From positions 1 through 64,000 of the forward strand of contig JACQBW010000016.1 in the NCBI GenBank assembly GCA_016194305.1: DNA of 64,000 bases. The letters are read 5' to 3'. The notes beneath the pieces are model-generated. The model saw nothing but the letters and a program-made list of their open reading frames with translations. It was not told the DNA's origin and ran no database searches. Every line of letters starts with the position of its first letter. The stretch's first letter is position 1. Shown one piece after another: positions 8,651 to 17,538 of this stretch. This DNA comes from Nitrospirota bacterium (GTDB lineage: Bacteria; Nitrospirota; Nitrospiria; JACQBW01). A program made the translations under genes and the position numbers.

Positions 8651-11600
8651 AAAAAGCGCCCTATAGCGAAACCCGGCGGATGCAGCTGCGAGGAATCACC
8701 CTACTCGCAAGCGAAATCATCTCTCAATACTGGCCGATGCGCACCTTTGTCCACCACAATCCCTTGCATAATCTGGAAGACCTTCATTTTGAGGAGGCGG
8801 TCAGGCGGGGAGAGGTCTTGTTGGGAGGCCGGGGTTATTTATCCAATTCGCTTTTTCGAAGTTATGTTCAAGCAGGCAGAATTCGCCTGGACGCGATCGA
8901 AAACGCGCTCAAGACGATTGTTAAGGAAAAAGCCGTGACGCTGGGCACGCGGGATATAAATCAAATAGAAGTGCTTCGTACCCATCTCCTCTGCGGAATC
9001 TCGGCCCCTGTCGACGAGATACTTGAGGCCCGGATTCAGCGCCGTCCGGATCGTCATGATATTCAGTCTCTGGCCGATCATCTCGCTTTGGGGCTCCACT
9101 TTCAGGAAGCAGAGAAAATAAGGGAGTCTCCTGGACGGGAAAAAAGAGGCCCACTTGGAATCAGGTCCACTCTTTCGGCCTGGTGCGATGATACCTTTGG
9201 AAGCCAGATCATGGATCTGATTAATCGCGAATCGGTGAAATGGTGTGAGGCCTATTTAGACGAGGGGCATGCGACCTGGCCCCTCCCTGGCCGGGAGAAG
9301 GGATTCTACGGAACCTGGCAATTTCTGGCGGAACAGGAATTCTCGCCTTGCGGAATTTTAGAAAGTGGGAAGAAAATAGCAGCCTTGCCCACTTCTCCGG
9401 AAGATGCCCTACTTGAACATCTTCTTGTGCTCGGTATCCCATTTGAACATTGGCAGGATTATCTGACGCTCCATTTAGCGGCTTTACCGGGCTGGGCAGG
9501 TTTTATCAAATGGCGGGCCGACCAGAGCGAATATGAATGGCAGCAAGTCTATCCCGTTGATCTGGTCCAGTATCTTGCGGTGCGTCTTTGGTATGAACGC
9601 GAACTGGTTCAGAAAATCAGTCCGGAAAAAAGGGGTGCCGAAGATCTTTACGCTAGAATGTTTTCCGATCATATGCAAAAGGAAAAATCCGGTCAGAATT
9701 CCCGCCTGAATGCCTCCTGGAGACTAATCGACCTTGCCCACAGGCTCGAAATGGGTACGGAATCTCTGTTAAACTCTCCGTCTGAACGCCTGGAAGTCCT
9801 TTTAGATTGGCTAGATGGTTTCCCGGAATCGGAGCATGGTTTCATCTGGCTCAGGGCATTCGAATCTGGGTACCAGGAAAAGCTCGTGACTCAACTCAGA
9901 ACCAATCTCCAAAAAGAACGGGATGGAGGAGAGGCGGGTTCTGATGAAATGCGTAAAATCAGGCCCCAGGCACAAGCGATATTCTGTATTGATGTGCGAT
10001 CAGAATCCCTAAGACGCCATTTGGAATTGGTCGGAGACTATGAGACCCTTGGATTTGCCGGTTTCTTTACTGTTTTTATCCGATTTAGAGCTCTGGGTAG
10101 CCACCATGATACTTTTCAGTTTCCGGTGATTATGAAGGCCAAGAACGCGGTACGGGAAGTTCCGCGTACCTTTCAGGGTCAGATGCTCACCCGGCACCAG
10201 TCGGGCGCCAGGTGGCTCCATGCAGGCCACGAACTCTTGCATGACCTGAAAGAGAATATGGTTACACCCTATGTGACGGTAGAATCTCTTGGTTGGTTTT
10301 ACAGCCTGCCGATGATTGGTAAGACGCTCTTTGTAGACGGATATCGCAGGCTGACATCCCGACTTCGACGGATTTTTGTGCCTCCAGTGGCCACCAGCCT
10401 GACGGTGGAGAAATTGTCACGGGAAGAGGTCAATGAGATGCTCGCTTCTGAACAGCGTGCAACCATCCGGCGCGCACTGAACGAACGTTTCGGCGATCGT
10501 GAATTGAATCTTTCATTAGAGAGACTGGAAGGTCTTCGCCTTCGTGCGCTCGATGATCCGGGAGCGGGAGAGCACACTTCGAGAAATCCTTCCCATTCGT
10601 ATGCGCTAACCCCTGACGAAGAATCGAATTTTGTCGAAACGCTTAGGAGTGAGTTCCGAATTAATCCGGGCTGGGCATTTGCCAGAATGGAGCGCATTAC
10701 CCAGACCGGTTTTACGTTGAGCGAACAAGTTTTCACGGTCGAGACCGCTCTCAAGATGATGGGGCTGACCCGGAATTTTGCGCGTCTTGTCCTCCTCTGC
10801 GGCCACAACAGTATATCCGAAAATAATCCCTTTGAAGCTGCTCTGGATTGCGGCGCCTGCGGCGGAAATGGAGGGAAACCCAATGCCCGGGTACTCGCGG
10901 CCATGGCCAATAAACCTCAAGTCCGTGAGCATCTCGGAAAAAGCGGGATCATGATACCTCAGGATACCTTTTTTATCGCGGGTCAACATGATACCGTGAC
11001 GGATGAAGTGGAATTGTTCGATCTGGAAGATCTTCCGCCCACTCATCTGAACGACCTCCTCCGTCTGATTCGGGACTTGAAGGAAGCCGGATTTCGCAAT
11101 AGCCGCGAACGGTGTGCACGGTTTCCCGAGCTAAAATCTCCATTGTCTCTTGCCAGAGCGGGGAGGGAGGTCAGAAGACGAAGTGGTGACTGGAGCCAGG
11201 TTCGCCCCGAATGGGGGCTTTCGGGCAATGCGGCTTTTATTATCGGTCGTCGCATTCTCACCCGGGGCATTGATCTGGAGGGGAGGGTTTTTCTCCATTC
11301 TTATGATTGGCGCCAGGATTCGACCGGACGCCTGCTGGAGATTTTGATGACAGCGCCCCAGGTCGTGGGACAATGGATCAATATGGAGCACTACTTTTCG
11401 ACAGTCGATAATGAGGTCTACGGGAGCGGAAGCAAGATTTATCATAATGTCGTCGGCAGAATCGGAATTATGTCAGGACCGCAGAGTGATCTGCGGACAG
11501 GACTGGCTACCCAGACAGTGATGAATGGAATGCGACCTTACCACGAACCGATGAGGTTGTTGACGCTTATTGAAGCGCCAAGGGAAAGGATTATCGGAAT

Positions 11601-11781
11601 CATTCAGCGGCATCGTCTCTTAAAGAATTATTATGACAACGGTTGGGTCCAGTTGATGGCGCTTGAACCGGAGGAGAAAAATTTCTATCTCTATCTTCCG
11701 AAACAAGGTTGGAACCCCATGAAATTGGAAACGCCCATTCCATATCCCAAATTGAAAACCAAAAAGGAGCCTTTTATATGA
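8638..11781 (+). CDS. dabA: DabA: zinc-dependent carbonic anhydrase-like subunit of DAB inorganic carbon uptake (DUF2309/UPF0753)
   Basis: 1047 residues, cytoplasmic, no membrane segments. The beta-carbonic-anhydrase-like zinc site is intact: C450 and D452 in FCIDVR, H723 in LLCGHNS, and C738 in LDCGACGG. The 2- and 15-residue spacings match the zinc ligands of characterised DabA. The protein is thought to hydrate CO2 to bicarbonate one way, energised by DabB, and so concentrates inorganic carbon for autotrophic growth. The start overlaps dabB by 13 bases and the stop overlaps the PII-like gene (ATGA), so the three are translationally coupled. Confidence 0.92.
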   Translation: MGQIEKAPYSETRRMQLRGITLLASEIISQYWPMRTFVHHNPLHNLEDLHFEEAVRRGEVLLGGRGYLSNSLFRSYVQAGRIRLDAIENALKTIVKEKAVTLGTRDINQIEVLRTHLLCGISAPVDEILEARIQRRPDRHDIQSLADHLALGLHFQEAEKIRESPGREKRGPLGIRSTLSAWCDDTFGSQIMDLINRESVKWCEAYLDEGHATWPLPGREKGFYGTWQFLAEQEFSPCGILESGKKIAALPTSPEDALLEHLLVLGIPFEHWQDYLTLHLAALPGWAGFIKWRADQSEYEWQQVYPVDLVQYLAVRLWYERELVQKISPEKRGAEDLYARMFSDHMQKEKSGQNSRLNASWRLIDLAHRLEMGTESLLNSPSERLEVLLDWLDGFPESEHGFIWLRAFESGYQEKLVTQLRTNLQKERDGGEAGSDEMRKIRPQAQAIFCIDVRSESLRRHLELVGDYETLGFAGFFTVFIRFRALGSHHDTFQFPVIMKAKNAVREVPRTFQGQMLTRHQSGARWLHAGHELLHDLKENMVTPYVTVESLGWFYSLPMIGKTLFVDGYRRLTSRLRRIFVPPVATSLTVEKLSREEVNEMLASEQRATIRRALNERFGDRELNLSLERLEGLRLRALDDPGAGEHTSRNPSHSYALTPDEESNFVETLRSEFRINPGWAFARMERITQTGFTLSEQVFTVETALKMMGLTRNFARLVLLCGHNSISENNPFEAALDCGACGGNGGKPNARVLAAMANKPQVREHLGKSGIMIPQDTFFIAGQHDTVTDEVELFDLEDLPPTHLNDLLRLIRDLKEAGFRNSRERCARFPELKSPLSLARAGREVRRRSGDWSQVRPEWGLSGNAAFIIGRRILTRGIDLEGRVFLHSYDWRQDSTGRLLEILMTAPQVVGQWINMEHYFSTVDNEVYGSGSKIYHNVVGRIGIMSGPQSDLRTGLATQTVMNGMRPYHEPMRLLTLIEAPRERIIGIIQRHRLLKNYYDNGWVQLMALEPEEKNFYLYLPKQGWNPMKLETPIPYPKLKTKKEPFI

Positions 11782-12119
11782 CAGGTCTTACGCTTTATCC
11801 CATGAAGGAAATCAGGATCATTTTTCAGGGAGAACATTTAAAATTTGTGACGGATATGCTGGACAAAGGTCAGGTCACAGGCTATACGATTATTCACAAC
11901 GTCTCGGGCAAAGGTCATCATGGGTTTCATACCGCCCATCCGATGTTCAATGAGATGGACAGCCTGGTGATGTTAATGGCGGTCGTAGTGCAGGAAAAGG
12001 TCGAACCGATTCTGGCCGGACTCATCCCGCTGTTCGATCGCTACACCGGAGTCATGTTTGTCTCGGATGTGGCGGTGAGCCGGCGCGACTATTTTTCCGC
12101 TCCTTCCGGAGGAAAGTAA
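11778..12119 (+). CDS. PII-like protein of the dab operon
   Basis: 113 residues with a ferredoxin-like beta-alpha-beta layout typical of PII-like proteins: KEIRIIFQGEHLKFVTDMLDKGQVTGYTII, then a short T-loop with GKGHHGFH, then VVVQEKVEPILAGL and a final strand VMFVSDVAV. The classical PII uridylylation Tyr motif is not visible. PII-like genes commonly accompany dabAB and other carbon transporters and are presumed to gate them by nucleotide or bicarbonate sensing. The start ATG overlaps the dabA stop, with AAGGAG 8 bases upstream. The sensed ligand is unknown. Confidence 0.8.
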   Translation: MTGLTLYPMKEIRIIFQGEHLKFVTDMLDKGQVTGYTIIHNVSGKGHHGFHTAHPMFNEMDSLVMLMAVVVQEKVEPILAGLIPLFDRYTGVMFVSDVAVSRRDYFSAPSGGK

Positions 12120-12257
12120 TCCGATAAACTGGCCAAAGCCCGGTTGGATTGCCCAATTGGATCCGTTGGATCAGCGTGGAAAAACAGCGCTTGACCTCGG
12201 GACTTTCTCCATGTTAGTTTAAAAAGATACTTTGTTGTAGAGGTGAAAGGAGTTTTT

Positions 12258-12893
12258 ATGGAAATTGAATATAAGAATTATCGGGTAGAATCCGGTCCGG
12301 AAGCCTTTCTACCTCCTGCTGCAGCCTGTGTCGGGATTACACTCCCTGACCCGGGAGAGGGCCATGTGCATGGGGTCATTGTCTCTGAAGATATTGCCCT
12401 GGAAGCCGCTGCAAAGGCCCTTTTACAAGCCAATGTCCCGACTATTTTCCCGGGACCTTTGATACTCTGGGAATGGAATGATCATGTTGCGGATAAAGCA
12501 AAGACGTTGAGACAGCTCTATGAAGAGCTCAAGGTCTATAAACCGACAGCGCTTTTGATTCCGATGCCTGACTACCGGCCCAAATATCCAAAAATCAATC
12601 CGGAAGTTGAAATTAATCCGAACCATCCTAATTTGACGATCTGGCATAACAAAATTGATGCCTGTATTTTTATAGGAGTTCATTGTCATCAGGCCAATCT
12701 TTCGCTGAAGATTATTCGAGGGGGAACAAATTGTTTCACCATCGCGCTCTGTGCTCAGGCAGGCCACGAAGATGCCATGGTCTCGGTGAGGGACAATGAT
12801 GTCCAGCAGATCAACAAACTGAGAGCAATCTTGAAAAAAGTGGCAGAGTCTCCAGAATTTGCCGGAAAATTAGGAAAAAAGGCGTCATCGTAA
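12258..12893 (+). CDS. CODH-beta/oxoacid:ferredoxin oxidoreductase accessory-like protein, first copy
   Basis: 211 residues, soluble. It starts at ATG 12258, five bases after AAAGGAG. It belongs to the group usually annotated carbon monoxide dehydrogenase beta subunit family; similar proteins are, as I recall, found with five-subunit 2-oxoacid:ferredoxin oxidoreductases of Nitrospirota and Aquificota. Motifs shared with the next gene are FPGPLI.W.W, IPMPDYRP.YPKI.PE, HPNLTI.HNKI.AC, GVHCH.AN, and GTNC.TIALCA.AGHEDAM. No CxxC iron-sulfur motif is present. No CODH or oxidoreductase catalytic subunit is in the window. The exact function is not established; I am sure of the paralogy and less sure of the family name. 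Confidence 0.65.
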   Translation: MEIEYKNYRVESGPEAFLPPAAACVGITLPDPGEGHVHGVIVSEDIALEAAAKALLQANVPTIFPGPLILWEWNDHVADKAKTLRQLYEELKVYKPTALLIPMPDYRPKYPKINPEVEINPNHPNLTIWHNKIDACIFIGVHCHQANLSLKIIRGGTNCFTIALCAQAGHEDAMVSVRDNDVQQINKLRAILKKVAESPEFAGKLGKKASS

Positions 12894-12921
12894 AAGAGGG
12901 TTTAAGAAAGGAGTTTTGAAC

Positions 12922-13659
12922 ATGCCTACCGATTTGGAACAATATCGGGTATTACCCGGACCCGAAGGAATACTTCCTCCCGCAGCCGCCTATATGGGCG
13001 TTCTTTTACCGGAAGAGGGGCAAGGATTGCTGGAAGGGGACCTTGTGAATGAAGAGAAAGCGATGGAAGCGGGTGCGATAGCGATGCTTACCCGGAAAAA
13101 TCCGACGCTTTTCCCCGGCCCGCTGATTGTCTGGGGATGGGATGCACATACGAACGAGAAAGCCAAAATTGTATTGGAAATTGCTCAGGAAATTCCCGGC
13201 GTCAGGATTATTCCGATGCCGGACTATCGTCCCATTTATCCTAAAATCGACCCGGAGGCGGTGATCAATCCCTGCCATCCTAATTTGACCATTTTGCACA
13301 ATAAAATCGAGGCGTGTGTTCTGGTCGGTGTTCATTGTCATTATGCAAACGTGACGCTCAAAATGATCCGTGCAGGGACGAACTGCTATACGATCGCACT
13401 CTGTGCCGCGGCAGGTCATGAAGATGCCATGATGTCGGTACCGAATTGTGACAGGGAAAAACTGATTAAGTTCAGAAATGCTTTAAGAAGAGTCAAAAAG
13501 AACGGCGTTAAACCGAAGTATGAAGGAAAAGGCATTATTCCTTCATCTGCCTATCAAAGCGCAAGACTCACCGGTCAGGACTTTCATCCGGTTCCTGAGG
13601 CAGAGGCGCATGGTTTGGGCCACGATCTCGAAAAAGGTCTGGACGAAAACGAAGAGTAA
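12922..13659 (+). CDS. CODH-beta/oxoacid:ferredoxin oxidoreductase accessory-like protein, second copy
   Basis: 245 residues, paralogous along its first 200 residues to the preceding gene, from which it is separated by 28 bases. The same conserved His/Cys signature is kept (GVHCHYAN, TNCYTIALCAAAGHEDAM). It differs by a C-terminal extension of about 45 residues rich in Glu, His and Lys, ending in HGLGHDLEKGLDENEE. AAGAAAGGAG (12904-12913) lies eight bases before ATG 12922, which I prefer over the upstream TTG. The pair may form a heterodimer. Placement between dab and the Ehr-type complex suggests a role in carbon or ferredoxin metabolism, but this is inference. Confidence 0.65.
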   Translation: MPTDLEQYRVLPGPEGILPPAAAYMGVLLPEEGQGLLEGDLVNEEKAMEAGAIAMLTRKNPTLFPGPLIVWGWDAHTNEKAKIVLEIAQEIPGVRIIPMPDYRPIYPKIDPEAVINPCHPNLTILHNKIEACVLVGVHCHYANVTLKMIRAGTNCYTIALCAAAGHEDAMMSVPNCDREKLIKFRNALRRVKKNGVKPKYEGKGIIPSSAYQSARLTGQDFHPVPEAEAHGLGHDLEKGLDENEE

Positions 13660-13690
13660 AATTTAAAAAAAAGTGCTTTCCGGTTCTCCT

Positions 13691-13722
13691 CCTGCAGGTA
13701 ACCTCTTTTCGGAATCTGCAGG
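13691..13722 (+). repeat. Inverted repeat between the CODH-beta-like pair and the Ehr-type genes
   Basis: CCTGCAG (13691-13697) pairs perfectly with CTGCAGG (13716-13722) around an 18-base loop. There is no T run after it, so it is at best a weak terminator or mRNA-stability hairpin. It lies in the 183-base gap (13660-13842), the largest gap in the dab-Ehr region, which otherwise holds nothing I can identify. Confidence 0.4.
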
Positions 13723-13842
13723 GGCGGAGTCCGGTGAGCTCTTTGCCCCCGATTCAAATCCGCATTCACAGTTTAGGTTCCGTTCCTTTATTCCACAATC
13801 CGGTCTGGTAAAAAGGTTTTCTTTCTGCTAAGCTCTTCTTCC

Positions 13843-15894
13843 GTGTCAAGAGATCCTTCGCAACTCACTCATACGCTGTTTCTGTGGGTCATCTTTCTTT
13901 ACGGAACTGGCGCAATTCTTCCTTTCCTTTTTCCTCGAAGACCTCATTTACAAAATATCATTGCCCATGGCGTGGCATGGGCCGGGTCAGTTGTTTCGCT
14001 GATACTGGCCGTTTTTGCACTGGGTCTCGACACACCGGCTATATTTTATTCTCCCTCTTCATTTCCTCTGGTGGAGATTCAATTCAGGCTCGATCCTCTG
14101 TCCGCATTCTTTATTCTTCTGATCTCGATGTCGGGAATGGCGGTCTCTCTTTATGCCTTTGAATATGTCCGCAACTTTGAAGGGCGATATCCTGTGGGTC
14201 TGCTCGGAGGGCTTTTTAACGCTTTTCTTCTTTCGATGACTCTGGTGGTCACCGCGGACAATGGTTTTCTTTTTCTTATTCTTTGGGAAATCATGTCGCT
14301 CGTCTCTTATTTTTTGGTGGTCACAGAGCATGAAAAGCCCGAGACGCGCCATGCCGGATTCTTTTATTTCATCATGACGCATTTCGGGACAATTTTTATT
14401 ATGATTTGTTTCGTCATGTATTATCAGCAGAGCGGCACTTTTGACTTTGAGGCCTTTCGGGCTTCCGGAACGGGCATGCCACAGGCAATTCGGACTCTGA
14501 TATTTCTAACCGCACTCGTTGGATTTGGAACCAAGGCCGGGATTGTCCCATTACATCTTTGGCTCCCTTATGCGCATCCTGCCGCCCCATCTCATATCTC
14601 TGCGCTGATGTCCGGCGTGATGATCAAGACTGCGATTTATGGACTCGTGAGGGTCTATTTTGACTTTCTCGGAAATGGTTTCCCCTGGTGGTGGGGATTT
14701 ACTATCCTGGTTATCGGAGCGATTTCAGCTCTGCTGGGGGTCATGTATGCGCTGATGGAACATGATCTGAAAAGCCTGCTCGCCTATCACAGCGTCGAAA
14801 ATATCGGAATCATCCTGATTGGCATAGGATGCAGTATGATTTTTCAATCCTACGGCCTAAAAAGCCTTGCTGCGCTGGGACTTTTGGCGGGCTTGTATCA
14901 CACCATCAATCATGCCATGTTTAAAGGCCTGCTTTTTCTGGGAGCAGGATCCGTCCTGCACAGTACCCACAGCCGGAATATGGAGGAATATGGCGGCCTG
15001 ATTCACAAAATGCCCTGGACAGCCCTCTTTTTCCTCATCGGGGCGCTCTCCATTTCAGCCCTCCCTCCGACGAACGGATTTGTCAGTGAATGGATGATTT
15101 TTCAGTCACTTTTCCTAAGTTTTGAAATTCCCGATCTCCTGATGAAAATCTTCTTGCCGATTGGCGGGGCGATGCTCGCCCTCACAGGGGTCCTGGCCAT
15201 GGTCTGCTTTGCAAAGGCGTTTGGAATCAGTTTTCTGGCAAAGGCACGAAGCGCCCGTTCAAAGCAAGCCGTCGAAGTGCCTCTTCTGATGCGAATCGGT
15301 ATGGGAATCATGGCTCTGTATTGCGTGGTTCTTGGACTCGCTCCTGCCTGGGTGGTTCCGTTACTGGATCGCGTAATTACCCCTTTCACTCAAACGCCCG
15401 TTGCAGGGAGTATGATTTCAAAAGGCGGATGGACACTGGAGCCGATGGGAGCGAAATATGCGAGTATTTCCACGCCCGCATTGACGCTGATCATGTTAGG
15501 CGTGATTCCGGCGACTCTTTTCCTCGCGGTGGCGCTCGGGGGACCTCTTCGAAAACGATTCTACCGAACCTGGGGATGCGGATTAAAACTTCATTCGGGG
15601 ATGGAGTATACGGCAAGCGGGTTTGTCCAGCCGATTCGCCAGATTTTCAGCATGATTTATCGCCCGACGGTAAAACTTGAAACGGAAATGCTGGAACAAT
15701 CCCGATATTTCGCAAAACGAAAAAGATTTGATCTGAGTTTTCAGCCGGTCTTCCAGCTGTATCTATATGATCCGGTTGTCCAGTTTTTTCTGAAGCTGGC
15801 AGACCGCTTTCGCATCATTCATGCCGGAAATCTTCATGTTTATCTGGCGTATATCTTGCTCACCCTTATCATTCTCCTTTTATGGGTGAGATAA
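13843..15894 (+). CDS. Ehr/Hyf-type NuoL/N-like proton-pumping subunit (HyfB-like)
   Basis: 683 residues, about 16 membrane helices. It is an antiporter-like subunit of group 4 hydrogenase-related complexes. Key signatures are the helix with GTKAGIVPLHLWLPYAHPAAPSHISALMSG, containing the conserved Lys and the PAAP turn, then LLAYHSVENIGII, and NHAMFKGLLFLGAG. The C-terminal 100 residues, with MEYTASGFVQPIRQIF, match the HyfB/HycC tail. It starts at GTG 13843 without a clear ribosome site. It is the first of six adjacent complex genes. It should translocate protons or sodium across the inner membrane. Confidence 0.85.
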   Translation: MSRDPSQLTHTLFLWVIFLYGTGAILPFLFPRRPHLQNIIAHGVAWAGSVVSLILAVFALGLDTPAIFYSPSSFPLVEIQFRLDPLSAFFILLISMSGMAVSLYAFEYVRNFEGRYPVGLLGGLFNAFLLSMTLVVTADNGFLFLILWEIMSLVSYFLVVTEHEKPETRHAGFFYFIMTHFGTIFIMICFVMYYQQSGTFDFEAFRASGTGMPQAIRTLIFLTALVGFGTKAGIVPLHLWLPYAHPAAPSHISALMSGVMIKTAIYGLVRVYFDFLGNGFPWWWGFTILVIGAISALLGVMYALMEHDLKSLLAYHSVENIGIILIGIGCSMIFQSYGLKSLAALGLLAGLYHTINHAMFKGLLFLGAGSVLHSTHSRNMEEYGGLIHKMPWTALFFLIGALSISALPPTNGFVSEWMIFQSLFLSFEIPDLLMKIFLPIGGAMLALTGVLAMVCFAKAFGISFLAKARSARSKQAVEVPLLMRIGMGIMALYCVVLGLAPAWVVPLLDRVITPFTQTPVAGSMISKGGWTLEPMGAKYASISTPALTLIMLGVIPATLFLAVALGGPLRKRFYRTWGCGLKLHSGMEYTASGFVQPIRQIFSMIYRPTVKLETEMLEQSRYFAKRKRFDLSFQPVFQLYLYDPVVQFFLKLADRFRIIHAGNLHVYLAYILLTLIILLLWVR

Positions 15895-15907
15895 AAGGAG
15901 CCTGTTA

Positions 15908-16864
15908 TTGAATACAGTTCAAATGACATTCCTGACGCTTTTTCAGGCCATTTTGGTGTTGGCGATATCTCCATTTGTTTCCGGCCTCATACGTAAAATC
16001 AAAGCCCGACTTCAGTGTCGCCGGGGCCCGGCTCTGATTCAACCCTATTACAATCTGGTAAAACTTTTTCGCAAGGAGATTGTCTCCTCGCACGACAGTT
16101 CGTGGATCTTCATCGCGACTCCTTACATCCTTTTTTCTTCCACCCTGACTGCGAGTCTCCTGGTTCCGATTTTTCTTTCGCAGGTGCCTTTTAACTTTGC
16201 GGGTGACATCATTACGGTCGTCTATCTTCTGGCCCTGGGAACATTTTTCCTGATGCTGGCAGGTTTGGATTCGGGTTCCCCTTTTGGAGGGATGGGGAGC
16301 AGCCGGGAGGCGATTGTGGCGGCCTTGACAGAACCCGCAATGATACTCTCTATTTTCGCAGTCGGTCTGACAGCCGGATCGACCAATCTGAGCACCATTG
16401 TCCACAAAATGACCCTTTCAGGCGGAATCATGTCCGACCCTCCTCCGCATCTCTTGGCTCTGGCGGCATTATTTATTGTGACGCTTGCAGAAACCGGCCG
16501 TGTGCCAGTCGATAATCCGGCGACCCATCTGGAACTGACGATGATTCACGAAGGGATGATTCTGGAGTATTCAGGCCGCTATCTGGCGCTCATTGAATGG
16601 GCCTCGGCAATAAAATTGCTCCTTTTCTTAACCCTGATCAGCAATATTTTTGCGCCATGGGGAATTGCGACTGAAATCAATCTTTCTGGCGTGTTCGTTG
16701 GTATCGGTGTCTGGTTGGCCAAGGTCTCCTTTCTCGGGGTTTTGATCAGTGTCATTGAGTCGATGTTTGCCAAACTCAGGCTGTTTCGAATTACGGAGTT
16801 GTTAGGTGTGGCGTTCATTCTTTCGCTCCTTTCTCTTGTTTTTTATTATATTTTGAGGGCCTGA
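15908..16864 (+). CDS. Ehr/Hyf-type NuoH-like membrane subunit (HyfC-like)
   Basis: 318 residues with eight helices. It is the NuoH/HyfC-type subunit that joins the peripheral arm to the membrane arm. The diagnostic stretch ETGRVPVDNPATHLELTMIHEGM (within 193-222) carries the conserved acidic residues of the quinone or proton channel region, and RRGPALIQPYYNLVKLFRKE is also typical. TTG 15908 has AAAGGAG six bases upstream; ATG 15923 is an alternative. It lies 13 bases after the HyfB-like gene. Confidence 0.88.
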   Translation: MNTVQMTFLTLFQAILVLAISPFVSGLIRKIKARLQCRRGPALIQPYYNLVKLFRKEIVSSHDSSWIFIATPYILFSSTLTASLLVPIFLSQVPFNFAGDIITVVYLLALGTFFLMLAGLDSGSPFGGMGSSREAIVAALTEPAMILSIFAVGLTAGSTNLSTIVHKMTLSGGIMSDPPPHLLALAALFIVTLAETGRVPVDNPATHLELTMIHEGMILEYSGRYLALIEWASAIKLLLFLTLISNIFAPWGIATEINLSGVFVGIGVWLAKVSFLGVLISVIESMFAKLRLFRITELLGVAFILSLLSLVFYYILRA

Positions 16865-16871
16865 TTCAGCG

Positions 16872-17534
16872 ATGTTTCGTCCGGACACCGGTTCCCAGTT
16901 TGTGAATATTTTTTCGATGCTTCTCCTGGTTACCACCTTTGCAATCGTTTCCCAGCGAAGACTTTCGGCTTGTGTGGATCTCTTTGCCCTTCAATCCCTC
17001 TTTTTGGGTTTGATTGCGGCTTTGGTCGCCTATTTAACAGGCATACACCACATTTACGTTGCGGCTCTTCTGACCATCGTGATCAAGGCGTTGATCATTC
17101 CACTCATTTTGAAAAAAGTGATTGAACATCTCAATGTGAAGCGCGAGCTGGTTCTCAACATCAATATTCCTGTTTCGCTCTTAATCTGCGGCGCGCTGGT
17201 CATCCTCGCTTTTTCTCTGACCCAGCCGCTCATTTCCCTCGGATTCCTGCTGACAAAAGATTCTCTGGCGGTCGCTCTGGCCATAATCTTAATTGGATTT
17301 TTTACCATGATTTCAAGAAAAAAGGCGGTTTCCCAGGTGATTGGATTTCTGGTCATCGAGAACGGCATTTTCCTGGGAGCGATCGCTGCCGCTTACGGCA
17401 TGCCGCTGATTGTGGAGCTTGGAATTCTTTTTGATGTTCTCGTGGCATCGATCATCACCGGAATTTTTACCAACCGGATACAGGACGCGTTTGATACCAT
17501 CGATGTCAGCCAATTCAAAGGAAAGAAAGAGTAG
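16872..17534 (+). CDS. Ehr/Hyf-type membrane subunit (HyfE-like)
   Basis: 220 residues, six or seven helices. It matches HyfE of hydrogenase-4, a protein with an N-terminal part unique to the group and a NuoK-like C-terminal part (VIGFLVIENGIFLGAIAAAYGMPLIVELGILFDVLV contains two conserved Glu residues). It follows the HyfC-like gene by seven bases and precedes the HyfF-like gene by four. It is an integral part of the membrane arm. Confidence 0.85.
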   Translation: MFRPDTGSQFVNIFSMLLLVTTFAIVSQRRLSACVDLFALQSLFLGLIAALVAYLTGIHHIYVAALLTIVIKALIIPLILKKVIEHLNVKRELVLNINIPVSLLICGALVILAFSLTQPLISLGFLLTKDSLAVALAIILIGFFTMISRKKAVSQVIGFLVIENGIFLGAIAAAYGMPLIVELGILFDVLVASIITGIFTNRIQDAFDTIDVSQFKGKKE

Positions 17535-17538
17535 AAAA

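Noticed and set aside
10299-10910. 203-codon open frame opposite dabA
   Set aside because: It is antisense to well-conserved dabA, with Ser/Arg-rich composition typical of a shadow frame.
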